From: Oscarella lobularis
Lineage: Eukaryota; Porifera; Homoscleromorpha; Homosclerophorida; Oscarellidae
DNA: 64,000 nt
Reading direction: 5' to 3'
Assembly: GCF_947507565.1 (NCBI RefSeq)
Contig: NC_089193.1
Location: 1,484,325 to 1,548,324 of the forward strand
Positions 23,138-34,849 of this stretch are shown here, one piece after another. The translations under genes and the position numbers were made by a program. How positions within the stretch are numbered: the first letter of the stretch is position 1; each line of letters opens with the position of its first letter. The notes beneath the pieces are model-generated. The model saw nothing but the letters and a program-made list of their open reading frames with translations, did no database searches and was not told where the DNA came from.

Positions 23138-26100
23138 ATGACGTTGACTCGGAATCATCGAAACGCAAACGACATCGTCGACGTCGCGTTTGCGATTCTC
23201 TTGGGCTTTTGCGCGACAACACCGTCTCTCGCCATCACAGTCAATGATGTATGCAACTTTGGGCATTCCGTGTCGACAGCGCCGACGCCGTCAAACCCGT
23301 GCTCCTTTATCGGCGGTCTATTTTCCGTTCATCAGGACAAAATCAATCCTTTTAGTCTCCGGCATCGGTGCTCCTTGTCCGACTTTCACCGCTTCGGCGT
23401 CGAACAAGCAGAAGCGTTGATTTTCGCCGTCGAGCTGCTTCTTGAGGAGTCGCGGAACTCGTCAATTAGCGGCTATTCAATCTATGATTCGTGCGGCATT
23501 GTTCCCTCGCACGGCCTGGGGTGCGTTCGAGACCAGGCGCGCGCTCTCGTTATTCCCGACAATAAGGACGAATGCGCTCTCGCCACCATCGTTGGTCCGT
23601 TTTATTGGGGAGACACATCTGATTCACTGGTTTACAATAATGTCGAACTGCGCAACGTTTTCAATCAAGCGTTTGGTGTAGGCACGACTTCTACTGAGGA
23701 TAAGCGTGGCGTTTTATCGCTCGTCGATCAATCCATTGCATTTGCTTCTTCCGTACCAGCACAGAGAGACGAGCAGCTCGTTTTCATGCAGCCCAGTTGC
23801 CAGGTGCAAGTGAGTGCCGTCGTCGATTTTCTCCTCGCCGCTCGTTGGCGAGAAGTCGTCTTGGTTACGAGCGGCGACGACTGCGGTCAAAAAAACAGCG
23901 ACGAATTTCGAAAAGAAATCGAGGACAGGCGACTGGCGTGCGACATACGCGCCGAGTATTATACCCATTCGAAAGATCTCCCCCCACGACTGAAGAGAGA
24001 CGAGAAGGACGTACCAATTCTCAACAATCTCTGGCGTAATCGTCTCGACAAACCGAGCTCGCCTCGTGCCATCGTCGTGCTATCGAGTATGCTCTTCGCC
24101 TTGCACTTTTTCGAATCGTATATGCATTTCGAAACGATGAATCAGACGACGTTCGGCTTCCTCTTGGGCGACTTCTGGGGCAATCCCGTCGGCGTCGACG
24201 CCTTGTACGATGTTTTGATGGACGTGACGGAAACGGCGCGCACTGTCGTCGCTCTTCGCACGGCGACGAACGGACTGGACAAATTTCAGGAACACATGAC
24301 TTCTATTCGCGCTAATTCGACCGAAATTCGACGAAATTCGCTTCTGGCCGACTACTGGGAGAACTACTTCAATTGCAGTATGTCTAACGGAACGTGCGAC
24401 AATACGACGTCGTTGCCCTATATCGATCGTCCGATTTTGAGAAATTACAAAGCGTCGTTGGTAATTGACGCCGCATTTCTCGTCGCAGAATACGTCAAAC
24501 GATTTCGTGAAGAGGAAGGTGAATCCCTGCGCTTTACGACTTCATTTAGCATTTTTTACGACAAGAGAGCAGGGAGAGAACGAACGACGAACGTTAGCTC
24601 GTGGACAGGAAATCAAGTGCGCCTTGGACCCGTCAGGGGACACACTCAACCCGTTACGTGGTCCTACGAGTTTCTCGTTCTGACGCGCGAGAATGGATCA
24701 ATTCCTTACGGTGTGTGGACATTCGAAGATGAAGGAAACAGAACCGGTAGCTTCGAATCAAATGAAAGTGACATAGCAATTTGGACTCCAGAGCACTCGC
24801 CTAGTCTTCGAAACTGTTTACTGCCAACAGAAGCATCAACGACAGCAGAGATGCCATCAACGGAACGTTCTTCACCAAAAGAAAATGGGACTACAGAGGA
24901 GCCGGTTCCAGCCCTTCTTTCAACAATAGCGGTTCCTATAGTCGTTCTACTGCTTCATATCGTCTGCTGCAGCGTCGTTATTTTCTTATTTCAATTGAAA
25001 TGGATTCGTCGTGTGCCGTCAGTTCTTCTCATCCTTCTGACGTTGTTGTCCGTCGCGTTGAGTTTTCTCGTTTTTGTCGACGTATTCAGCCCGTTCGACT
25101 GCAAAATATTGGCGTTGGATTTCGCCATCAACGCTGCCTCGGTTCTGTGCTTGGCCCCGTTCTTTGTCGAGGTTCTACTTCACGCTTTCTGCGGTATGTA
25201 TAACCGGGCTCCGATTAAAGTTCTTCTCGTCGCCGTCATCGTGATTATTGAGATCGTCGTAGCAGGTGTCGCGAGTTTTCGCTCGTCCGATTCAGAGAGC
25301 GAGTGTCTAGACGCTCGTAGTCGTCCCCTCGTCGTCGTTTCATACTGGATCAACGCCGGATTGGCAATAGGAACAGTGATCATAATCTGGATCACACACG
25401 TCAAAAAATACCCGAGTCGATTAGACGGCAGATCGATTGTGGAATGCGTCGTGGCGACTTTGCTTGCCGTCGTACACGTAGTGGGAATCAGTCTCGTACT
25501 GTGGGTAAATAATGACGTGGTGCAAGCGCACTGGCTTGTCGTTCTTGCTGCGTTTCCTGCTATGGTCACACTGTACGTTGCTTCGTTTTTGGCGTGGAAT
25601 AAATATAAACGGAGGTCAAAGCGACTGCCACGCCCTATACAAGGTAAAAGACTAGAAACGTCTACGCAAACGATGTCCTTATTGCTTTAATTGCACAGGT
25701 AGTACTCTTCCCAGAGATCCTCTGCATCACTACTTGGACAAGCAGGGTAGCACCGCGTTTGTCATGACCCAGGTGAATTTTTTGAATGAAGACGTCACGG
25801 CGGAAATCGGCACCGTCGTCATTTCGCCATCGCGGATCCAACAAGCCGATCGCATTGGACGAGGTATGAATATATAACGTCTCTCTACGTGATACATGGA
25901 ATGCGGGCTTCGATCTTTTAGGAAATTTTGGTGAAGTCTTCAGAGGAACGATGGACAATAAGTTGACTGTCGCAATCAAGACCGTCCAAGGTACGGTTTC
26001 CCCCCGTGCAATGGAATTTTTTCTGCATATTTTTTCTTTCCCCCCAAGATGTAATGAATCGTAAGGAATTGAACGATTTTATTCGCGAAGGCCTGCAGAT

Positions 26101-27201
26101 GCGCGACTTGAAGCACCCGAACGTCATGGAATTGTACGGCATCTGTTGGTCCGCCGATCCATCTCAGGCAAACCATCGCTTGCCTATGATTGTACTGCCA
26201 TATATGGAACTTGGCGATCTGAAAACGTATCTTCGCAAAAATCGACCGGGACTGCAGAAGCGAGGCTCGGACACTGAAGAAAGATTGCCTCCGGTGGTGA
26301 GAGGCTTCTTTTCTATAACGAGACTTTCCCTATCATGTTTGACTCATATCTCTAGAAGATGTCCCTTGTGCAGTTGGTAAAATTCTGCCACCAGATTGCC
26401 AAGGGAATGACTTACATCTCCGACAAGGGAATCATTCATCGCGACTTAGCAGCAAGAAACTGCATGTATGCGCGCACGCCACCGTTTCAACTCCCCTATT
26501 CATCAATTTTTTTACGACGTAGGGTGAATTGGGATTTGCAGGTCAAAGTGGCCGACTTTGGCTTGTCGAGAGCAATAAAAGAAGGCAAAGACTACTATCG
26601 CATGTGTCAGGGCGGAAAACTACCCGTGCGCTGGATGTCGCCAGAAAGTCTTCTCGATTTTGTCTTCTCCGAACAATCTGACGTCGTGAGTATCTTTGAT
26701 CGTTCTATTTGTGTCTGTTCACCTTCTTTTGATGTAGTGGTCGTACGGAGTGACGATGTGGGAAGTGATGACGCTTGCTATGATACCCTATCCCGGTATA
26801 TCCAATCAGGACGTGGTTCCCTTTTTGAAAGCAGGCAAGCGCCTTGAAAAACCAGATGAATGTCCGTCAGAAATGTAAGTACAGTAGGCCGCCGCCACGT
26901 GCTGCACACTCTACAGTATATACATACCCTTTGTGTGTGCAGATATAATATTATGTTGCGTTGTTGGGCAACGGAAGCGGACGATCGACTCGCGTTTGCC
27001 GAAATTGTCGCTACTTTAGAAGAGTATCTTGGAGTTCTGATGGAATATGCTGATCCGACGGCAGGAGATAACGAGAGAAACGATCCGTATGCTAATTGGA
27101 GTCTTGCTGCCAAAGGGTACTCGGAAACGCAGGAGATGACACTAGAAATGGGAGATAAGGAGACCGTAGGAGAAGTCATGTCTGACGGAGTCACGGTATG
27201 A
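23138..27201 (+). CDS. Class C GPCR fused to a cytoplasmic protein tyrosine kinase
   Basis: 1218 aa; exons 23138-25643, 25699-25863, 25922-25990, 26049-26296, 26356-26465, 26523-26685, 26738-26874, 26943-27201. Residues 1-~33 look like a signal peptide. About 40-570 is a periplasmic-binding/ANF-receptor-type ligand domain (EQAEALIFAVELLLEES, IVGPFYWGD, WREVVLVTSGDDCG). A Ser/Thr linker follows, without the nine-Cys domain of mGluRs. Seven hydrophobic helices (~590-822) then resemble the class C/GABA-B fold. After a ~65-residue linker comes a complete kinase domain: glycine loop IGRGNFGEVFRG, VAIKTV, HRDLAARN (~1024), VADFGLSR, paired Tyr DYYR, PVRWMSPE, DVWSYGVTMWE, CWATEADDRLAF. HRDLAARN marks a tyrosine kinase; TAM/Met-like receptors are the nearest look-alikes. 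All catalytic residues are intact. Expected at the plasma membrane. Confidence 0.9.
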
Positions 27202-27538
27202 GCTAAATGCCACAACATTTATTTGAATATGTAGATGATAGCGTTTTGTCAATGACCTTTTTTTCAGGCTAGTTTATGAAGAAAGCTGAATTATTAAAAC
27301 GCGGCGTCTAAAAACGGTAGAGTCCCTTATATCATCATAGCATCCATGCTTATATACACTGCGTACCTTGCGCAGAAGTACGCACTCGGCAATCCGGGCT
27401 AGATCGAGACAACACTTTCCCATTAGAAGTCGTCCCGAAGCCTCCTCGAGCGTTCTCGCAGCCCCAGATCAGACTCGAATTGTCTATAGACGTCACGAAG
27501 TCCTTCCAATTGTCGAAAAACGTTCGAAAACCGAGGCG
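27202..27538. other. Intergenic region upstream of CNOT4
   Basis: 337 bp; 3' end of the receptor-kinase and 5' UTR of CNOT4. The CNOT4 reading frame is open upstream, but only from a TTG, so not coding by evidence. Confidence 0.5.
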
Positions 27539-30500
27539 ATGATGACCTCCGGTGACGAAGCACCCGAAGTAAGCGTTCCCGCACCCCCAAACTCGCCTGA
27601 CGAACCCTCCTCTCCTTCGTCGAACAGTGCCCCCTTTGCATGGAGCCATTGGAAATAGACGACATCAATTTCTATCCGTGCACGTGCGGTTATCAAGTTA
27701 GTCCTTCGAAAATTGAAAGGAGAAGGGGCAAAAGCGCGTTTTCAGGTGTGCAGATTTTGCTGGCATCGAATACGCACGAACGAGAACGGATTGTGCCCGG
27801 CATGTCGAAAAGTAAAATATTATTCAAATATTCCTTAGCTGATTCATCAATTAATTAATTAATTATTTAGCTTTATCCCGAGAATCCCGCCGAATACATT
27901 CCCTTGACAGCTGAACAGTATTCTGACGTCATAGCACATCTTCGCGCAATGGCACAACTTTTTTTTAGAGTTCAAAAATCGAAGGATTCTCGGAAGCAAA
28001 GGAGTCAGGAAAAGAAACGGCAGACGGTCGAAAATCGAAAACATTTGGACGGCGTGAGAGTAATTCGACTGAATTTGGTCTTCATTATCGGTCTTCCGCC
28101 GCGCGTGGCCGATCCGGACGTGCTGAAGCGGTACGAATATTGCGGAAAATTTGGAAAAATTCGAAACATCATAGTTAATTCGACGGAATACCCGGGACCA
28201 CAAGTAGGGCGCAAAAGAATTATCTGTTGATTTATTGCAATTGTCTGATGTAAGGGCCCAAGTCTAAGTGCATACGTCACGTACGCAAGAAAGGAGGTAA
28301 GATGGAAGAATTGGACGTTTTTAAATAGATTCTAGTTGAATTATACTATAGGATGCTGCTAAAGCGATTAAAGCAATTAATGATACATTTATTGACGGTC
28401 GTCATTTAAGAGTGTCGTTTGGAACGTCGAAATATTGCGTTAATTTTCTAAAGTGTCAACCCTGTTTTAAACACGTGAGACAACCTGCAGCGTTCAAGGG
28501 TCCGCGTATTTTATATTTCTGCGTATAGGATTGCATGTTTCTTCACGAACTAGGAGATGACGAGGCAAGTTTCACCAAAGAAGAAATGCAGATGGGGTAT
28601 CATGGACAGGAGTAGAAGTCTTCTTATCTTATAGTCACGCACTGTATTTAGTAAGCACGTTGCATTCGAAGCAATGGCTCTCGCTCATTTAGCCGGCTCA
28701 GACAAGTAGGCATCTTTATACCTATATGTATCTATATGAGTATTTCCCCTTAGGCCTCGCGAACTGGTAACGATATCTTTTTTTTTTGATTTGTCTTGGT
28801 TTTTTTATATTTCTACCTCTCTAGACGGGGAACCCCGCCTTGCAGTCCAACGCGCGCAAGATCAAGCGGTAGATATAGACGCATTGTGACGTCACACAAC
28901 CCGTCTATTTTAAATTTTTTCTGCATACACAGTGAACCCGTCGTAGAAACAAAGCCAGACGAAATGACGTCAAATATCAAAGCGAAGCGGGAATCTCCTC
29001 AAGCCGAAGAGCCAACGGAAACGCACGAGAATCCTCTAATGGGGCCTTTGAATATGCATCAAATATTTAACGATATGGCTCGCTTATCCATGGCATTTAA
29101 TCCCACTGCGTATCCGCACCCCGTTTCAATGGGCAGCAGTGCTGGAACGCTGGGAAGTTCGACGGTGACAGCCCATCAAGGACACGTGGGGCAGCAGAGC
29201 GTCTGGCAGAAAGGCGCATCTGAAGAAGAAGAAGAAGAGAAATTGCTCAGAGAAGCGTTGAACAGCGCTATCGTGGACACTGGAGTTAAATTGCCGGAAG
29301 CGTTGCGGAAGAAAAGTGATAAAGAAGGTGGGAGCTTCCCTTTAGGAAATTTCCTTTATAGTAGTCTCGTATTATTATTATTAGAGAGCAGCGGCTCAAG
29401 TAAAGAGCCTGGAAGGTCTGTATTGAGCACGTAGTATAGATAGGCATTAATTAATATGCATGTATATAGCGTGGGGATTGGGAGGCCTCTGGGAGAAAGT
29501 TGGGCTCCGTCTATTCAATCCGAATGGCCTCTCGTCGACGAAGAGACCACCAATGAGGACGATTTGGGTTGGGACGAGTCACGATGACCTATTTTTTCAA
29601 TAAATATTTTTAGAATTTGAGGTCGCTTCGAGGCAGTTGGAGCAGATTATGAACGAGGAATTGCGCGAGGTGGCTCAGCAGGTCGACAGTGACGCCGAAA
29701 AGAGCGCCAATGAGGCCTTATCGCCCGACGGGCGGGATCCTAAAGAGACTACCGATTCCCTTTACTGGCTCCAAGAGAAACAGTCGGAAACCAAGGGAGA
29801 AAATTCTGTGAATGCAGACGGTAATTGGCAAAAGGGATTGCGTCAAATGTTGCCGAATGTAAATATCAATTTCGCAAGTAAAGTCTGGTCGAAAAGTGTG
29901 TACAGTAGTCTTCATAACTTGATGTCTTGCAGACAGTGTACGACCTCAACACGTCGCCGTAACGTCGGCAAACAGCGACGTTTTCGTCACTCAATCTTCG
30001 CGAATGCCCCAAGGACTGCTTATGCAAGGTGAGCAACACCAAATCCCTATTATAAGACGTTTACGTACCATAGCAAGATATATATGACCTCGCGGGTTTC
30101 GTTTCCCACATAAACAATTTTTTTCCCTATGTGTATGTAGGCCCCCCGTCTTCTCCTCCACCTCCTCCTCTTCCGCCGCCAGCGTCTCGTTCTGTTCCTT
30201 TGGGCGCGATGCCCGGTCTTCCAACGCAACAGTACGTCTGGACAGAATCCACGTCGCAGCCGTCCTACGTCCGACCGGCGGAGGTTCAGGTAGACCCGCG
30301 TAACGTCATAGCGCTCCTCGACGATGACCACTTCTATCTAAGCAGATTATTCCGACGTATACCCAAAATGACGCTCCCCCACCGCCCCCTCCTCCTCTTC
30401 CACCCCGAATGCCAATGGGCTATCGACTCTACGGACCGCCGCCGTTTCGAGCTCCCTTTCCCTATCTACCGCCGCCGCCTGTGCCGTTTTCCGTTCATCG

Positions 30501-30627
30501 CGTGGCTCGACCGCCGCCGGGGTTTCGCGGGCCGCCCGGTATTGCGATTGGAAGAGTGCCCCAGCCCGCCCCTCCGCCTTATACTAGTAGTCATTTTGCG
30601 CACATGGGCGCGCCAGAGAAGAGATAG
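27539..30627 (+). CDS. CNOT4: CCR4-NOT transcription complex subunit 4 (RING E3 ligase)
   Basis: 724 aa, 17 exons: 27539-27568, 27628-27696, 27746-27811, 27871-28203, 28255-28296, 28352-28474, 28529-28596, 28652-28706, 28754-28766, 28825-28885, 28933-29327, 29385-29415, 29470-29567, 29614-29877, 29933-30028, 30141-30289, 30346-30627. The C4C4 RING is CPLCMEPLEIDDINFYPC then VCRFCWHRIRTNENGLCPAC. The coiled segment ENRKHLDGVRVI leads into the RRM (NLVFIIGLPPRVADPDVL; GPSLSAYVTYARKE). A CCCH finger (YCVNFLKCQPCFKHDCMFLHELGDDEASFTKEEMQ) follows. The C-terminal half is disordered and proline rich. CNOT4 ubiquitinates targets on stalled ribosomes. Exon 1 codes only ten residues; its gtaagc donor joins exactly at the first RING Cys. 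The 13-bp exon 9 is the weakest call. Confidence 0.9.
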
Positions 30628-30954
30628 AAAAAAAATCAATTATTATATTCTTCGGTAGCTAAATTATAAAAATCACGTTTAGCTGTGTAGAGAATATTTT
30701 GGGTTAATTATACTAAAGGAGGCACGTGGTGTAGATAAACGGCCAACTTAATTATTCTTGTGACGTCATAGGGTAAGCACGTAAACGTATTGTGACTGTT
30801 AGTGTTTCTATTGTTCTCTCTTAGACAATTCAAGCGATTGCAGGCAAATGCTCTAGTAGTCTAACTTCATCGTCGTTGACGAACACCGCATTTGAGCGCG
30901 CGCGCTACAGGAGAAATCGCACTTGCGCAAACGCCTGGAGCAGGCCCCCGGAGC
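30628..30954. other. Intergenic region CNOT4/IDE-like
   Basis: 327 bp without exons. An upstream open frame from 30892 begins with TTG and was not taken as coding. Confidence 0.5.
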
Positions 30955-33900
30955 ATGGCAGAAGACGACCAGCGTCTTCTCAAGCTACAGGACACCGAAG
31001 AGAGCTCGCAGGACGAGGAAGACTACGCGCAATTCAAAGAGAATCAATCCTCGCCGTCATGCTGGTCGCGCACGAAACGATGGACAAAGAAACACCCGAT
31101 CGCGACGAAAATCTCCATCGTATCCTTCATAATCGTCGCAGCGGTTGTAATCGGCATCGCCGTAGGCGAAGCAGCGCGCAAAAACGAATCGAAAGACTCG
31201 TCGGACGCGATCGTGAAACCGGAAACGGATCGTCGCTCGTATCGCGTCGTCACCCTCTCGAACGAGCTCCGCGCGCTGCTCATATCCGACCCGGAGACCG
31301 ATTACGGCGCCGCAGCGCTCACGGTCAACGTCGGCACCATGAGCGATCCCCCGGATGTTCTCGGTCTTGCTCACTTCTGCGAACACATGCTCTTTCTCGG
31401 AACGAAGAAGTATCCGGGCGAGGACGATTATGCGGGATATCTTTCGGAGAACGGCGGCTACGACAACGCCTTCACGGCCCAGGAGGTGACGAATTATCAT
31501 TTCAAAATTGAATGGGGAGCGCTATCCGGGGCTCTCGATCGATTCAGTCAATTTTTCATATCGCCTCTTTTTACGGCTTCGTCGGCGGGACGGGAGATGA
31601 ATGCCGTCGCTTCGGAGCACGGGAAGAATATTAATAACGATCAGTGGCGTTTGTGGCAGATGATTAAGACGGTGTCCAATCCGAAGTCGCCTTTTCATAA
31701 ATTCAGCACGGGCAATATCGAGACTCTCAACGTATCGGGAATTCACGATCGTCTACTCGAGTTTCACGCGGCTCACTATTCGGCGAATCAGATGCAGCTC
31801 GTCGTCTTGGGTCGACACGATTTGCACGACCTCGAAAATTGGATTACAAAATATTTCTCGTTGATTCCTAATACCAATGCGGAAGCGCCTCGTTTTAGCG
31901 TACAACCATTCCCCTCCGATTACGCGGCGAAACGAGTGTGGATCGAGTTGCTGAGCGACGGACACTTGCTTCAGCTGCGATGGTCTCTTTCGCCTAGCGA
32001 TGCAATTGGCGACTATCTCGGCTCTTTTCTGGGCGACGAGGGACCCGGAAGTATCATCTCCGTGCTCAGAGGACGAAAATGGGCAACGAAACTTTCGGCA
32101 GGAAGCGAAGTGTCGACGCGCCTCTTTTTACTCTACACGGTAAAGAATTAATATACGTATGTATAGTAAAGCTTTTCTTAGTCCCCATACTTAGCCAAGG
32201 CTCTTCTTTATGTATATATATTTTATTTCTAGATTAGTATAACTTTGACTGATGATGGTCTGGCGAATGCCGATGAGATTGTTCGCTACGTCTTTCGCTA
32301 CGTTAATCTCATGAAGGCGAACGTCGTCGACAAGTCGTTGTGGGACGAGCGTATTCTCGTCGACGACATCAATTTTCGGTATAAATCGTACAGCGATCCG
32401 GATCGCTATGTCACGTCTATAGCGTCCACGATGCAAGCGGTCGTGGATCCGGCTGGGTTTCTTCTCGCTCCGTCCCTTCGCGTCTACGACGCGGACAGAC
32501 TGCGCGAAGCGCTTAGCGTGCTCACGCCGGAGAATCTCGTCCTATTCATTGCAAGCAGTTCGAATAGTAGAACAGGATCTTGGCCGGATTTGGATCAGAC
32601 CGAAAAGTGGTACGGAACGAAGTAAGATGGACCACCTTATGATCTCGTTATGTTTAACGCTACTGTTCATTTTTCTCTAGATACCACTACGAATCGATTC
32701 CCAACAACTTGCTCAAGTTGTGGAACGACGTTAATGACCCAAACGGTCTCTCTCTACCCACGCGAAATCGATTCATACCAACGAACTTCACGCTTCTTCC
32801 GGAGCCGTCGTCTCAAGCAGCGGCGGAGAGTCCTCAGCTGATGCCGCCTGGGAAGACGCCATTCTCGTCGTTGTGGTGGAAACACGACGCCGAGTTTCGT
32901 CTGCCTCGCATGAACTTATATTTCAGTTTCACGACGCCGCTCACCTATAGGGACCCCTTTCACTCCGCTATGGCGTATCTGTACGAGTACGTGATGAAGA
33001 ACTTGCTCTACGAGCCTCTCTATTCGGCGACACTCGCGTCATTTACCTATTCCGTCGATATGACGTATACTGGCTTTACTGTCAAGTTGTCTGGCTACAG
33101 CGACGAAGTGATCATGTCCAATTTTGTTCGCGACGTTTTCACTCGATTTGCTAACCTTGGTAAGTGTATATAATAATATGACCGGTCACCCATAGTCTTT
33201 AAATTAGACAATAAATCAAGTATTCATATGTAAATGGTCGCCGTGTCCATAGGTCGTCTAAACACGACTTCTTTGGACAATTTGGGTCGCTACGACCTTT
33301 CGCTTGACCAGTTGAAACTCTACTATGCTAATTATCCGACGTCGCAGCAGCCCTATTTGACAGCCTACGACTACTCGAAGTATAAATTTACTACAGTACT
33401 GTTTGCTTCTCTGATGCCATTGCACTTTTTTTTACCTAGTGTTGTCTTGGAGAAAATTCGGTGGCCGGTATTAGAGGGGGAGAAAACTCTGGGAAATATT
33501 ACCAAGGAAGCGTTCATTGCCTTTGCAAAAGACATATTGTCTACAGCCTCCGTGACGTGTCTAGCTCACGGAAATGTGAATAAAGTCCAGGTAGAAAAAG
33601 GGAATTTTTCTCTTGTTTTTTTTTTGCGATTAAAAGTTCTTATAAGGCTCTTGGCTACGTTCGTCTCGTGGAGAGCATTTTGAAAGACGAATTGCGATCG
33701 TCGCCTCCCGTCGTTCCGCCGCCCCAAAGGCTTCAAATTCCCGCTAACAGCTCGTATATTTTGCGAATGAAGGGGCTCGATCCCGCGAACGTGAACTCAG
33801 CCATTCGCGTCGTTTATCAGGTAAAGAACAAGGACGAAATCGAAAAAATAAATAAATTCCGATACGTGCGTACTTTAGATTGGACAAGCATGTTTCTCTG

Positions 33901-34588
33901 CCAAAAGGCAACCCGTTTGCTCGTCGGAAAAACTTCGCCTGACCGTTCTACTCGCCTTATTGGAGCTCAAAATCAAAGTATAAGATCGCGGGTCTGCGCA
34001 GAGACTTCATCTTCAATTCTTTCCTCTCAGAATCCTTGTTTCGATCAGCTGCGTACGAAAGAACAACTCGGCTACATCGTCGCCTGTCGAACGCATCGCT
34101 TCGAAAACGTCCTCTCCTTCCAGGTAATCATCCAAAGCGCGACCTACGACGCCGATTATCTTCGTCGACGATCCGACGCCTTCGTCGACTCCTTCATGAC
34201 GACGATAGAGTCGCTCGGGAGAAGCGAGACCGAATATCGCCAACTCGAACAATCGGCGATCGACCAATTGACGGCGCGACGCATCTCGCTCCAAGAAGCG
34301 TCCGACGCTTATTGGGACGAGATAACGTCGGGCGAGAACCTGTTCAATCGATCGGCGCAGATCGCCGCTTCGATTCGAAACGGAATCGATCGCACCGGTC
34401 CCGGCGACTTGGTCGATTTCTATCGCAACTACGTCGCCAGCGGCGGTCAACAACGTCGTCGACTCGTCGTCGAACTGTACGGCGCCGGGCGACGTTTCCC
34501 CGTCGTCGATCCGCCCGGTTCGATCGTGTTGACGACGAGCGACGTGGCGGAATTCAAACACACGGCTAAAGCGTACGAGCACCCGTAA
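30955..34588 (+). CDS. Membrane-anchored M16A metallopeptidase (insulysin-like)
   Basis: 1054 aa; exons 30955-32139, 32233-32621, 32681-33159, 33253-33395, 33453-33590, 33647-33820, 33879-33977, 34031-34588. The zinc site is the inverted HxxEH motif in GLAHFCEHMLFLGTKKYPGE, with the distal Glu in MNAVASEHGKNINNDQWRL. Further IDE landmarks: FLGDEGPGSIISVL, TEKWYGTKYHYESIP, FIPTNFTLLPEP, CFDQLRTKEQLGYIV. It is therefore a catalytically complete insulin-degrading-enzyme relative. Unlike cytosolic IDE it starts with an acidic leader and a single hydrophobic helix (~52-71, SIVSFIIVAAVVIGIAVG) after basic residues, predicting a type II membrane protein with an extracytoplasmic protease. An internal 57-bp in-frame intron (33396-33452) would add 19 hydrophobic residues if retained. 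Confidence 0.9.
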
Positions 34589-34849
34589 ATTTGTGGTGGC
34601 GAAAAAAAAAGAGCGAAGCTGACAACGCAATGAATTTTTTTTTTTGTTTTTTCTCTTCTGCTTTCGCTAGGCTTTCTTTTCATAAATAGTTTTGCAAGCG
34701 CAAGTTGGCATATAAAATCGTCTGTTCAGCGTGAACTAGGACGAGGATCTACTTGCTAAAGGTACATGTGCGGGAGTCCGGGTGGCGCCCCTAATGTATG
34801 TATCTTCTTCGGCAGCGCGGCGTTCTGACGACGCCGACACTACCCTCCC
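34589..34849. other. Convergent 3' region
   Basis: 261 bp between the stops of the IDE-like gene and the SDR on the opposite strand; no exon seen. Confidence 0.6.

Noticed and set aside
27368-27658. N-terminal extension of CNOT4
   Set aside because: The frame starts at TTG and its end is cut by the gtaagc donor at 27569; the RING begins right after the next acceptor.
27904-27969. Extra intron inside CNOT4 exon 4
   Set aside because: An acceptor-like tttttag occurs at 27961-27967, but no in-phase donor exists and the frame is continuously open, so it was left as exon.
30892-30954. Longer start of the IDE-like protein
   Set aside because: Begins at TTG; the first ATG in frame is 30955.
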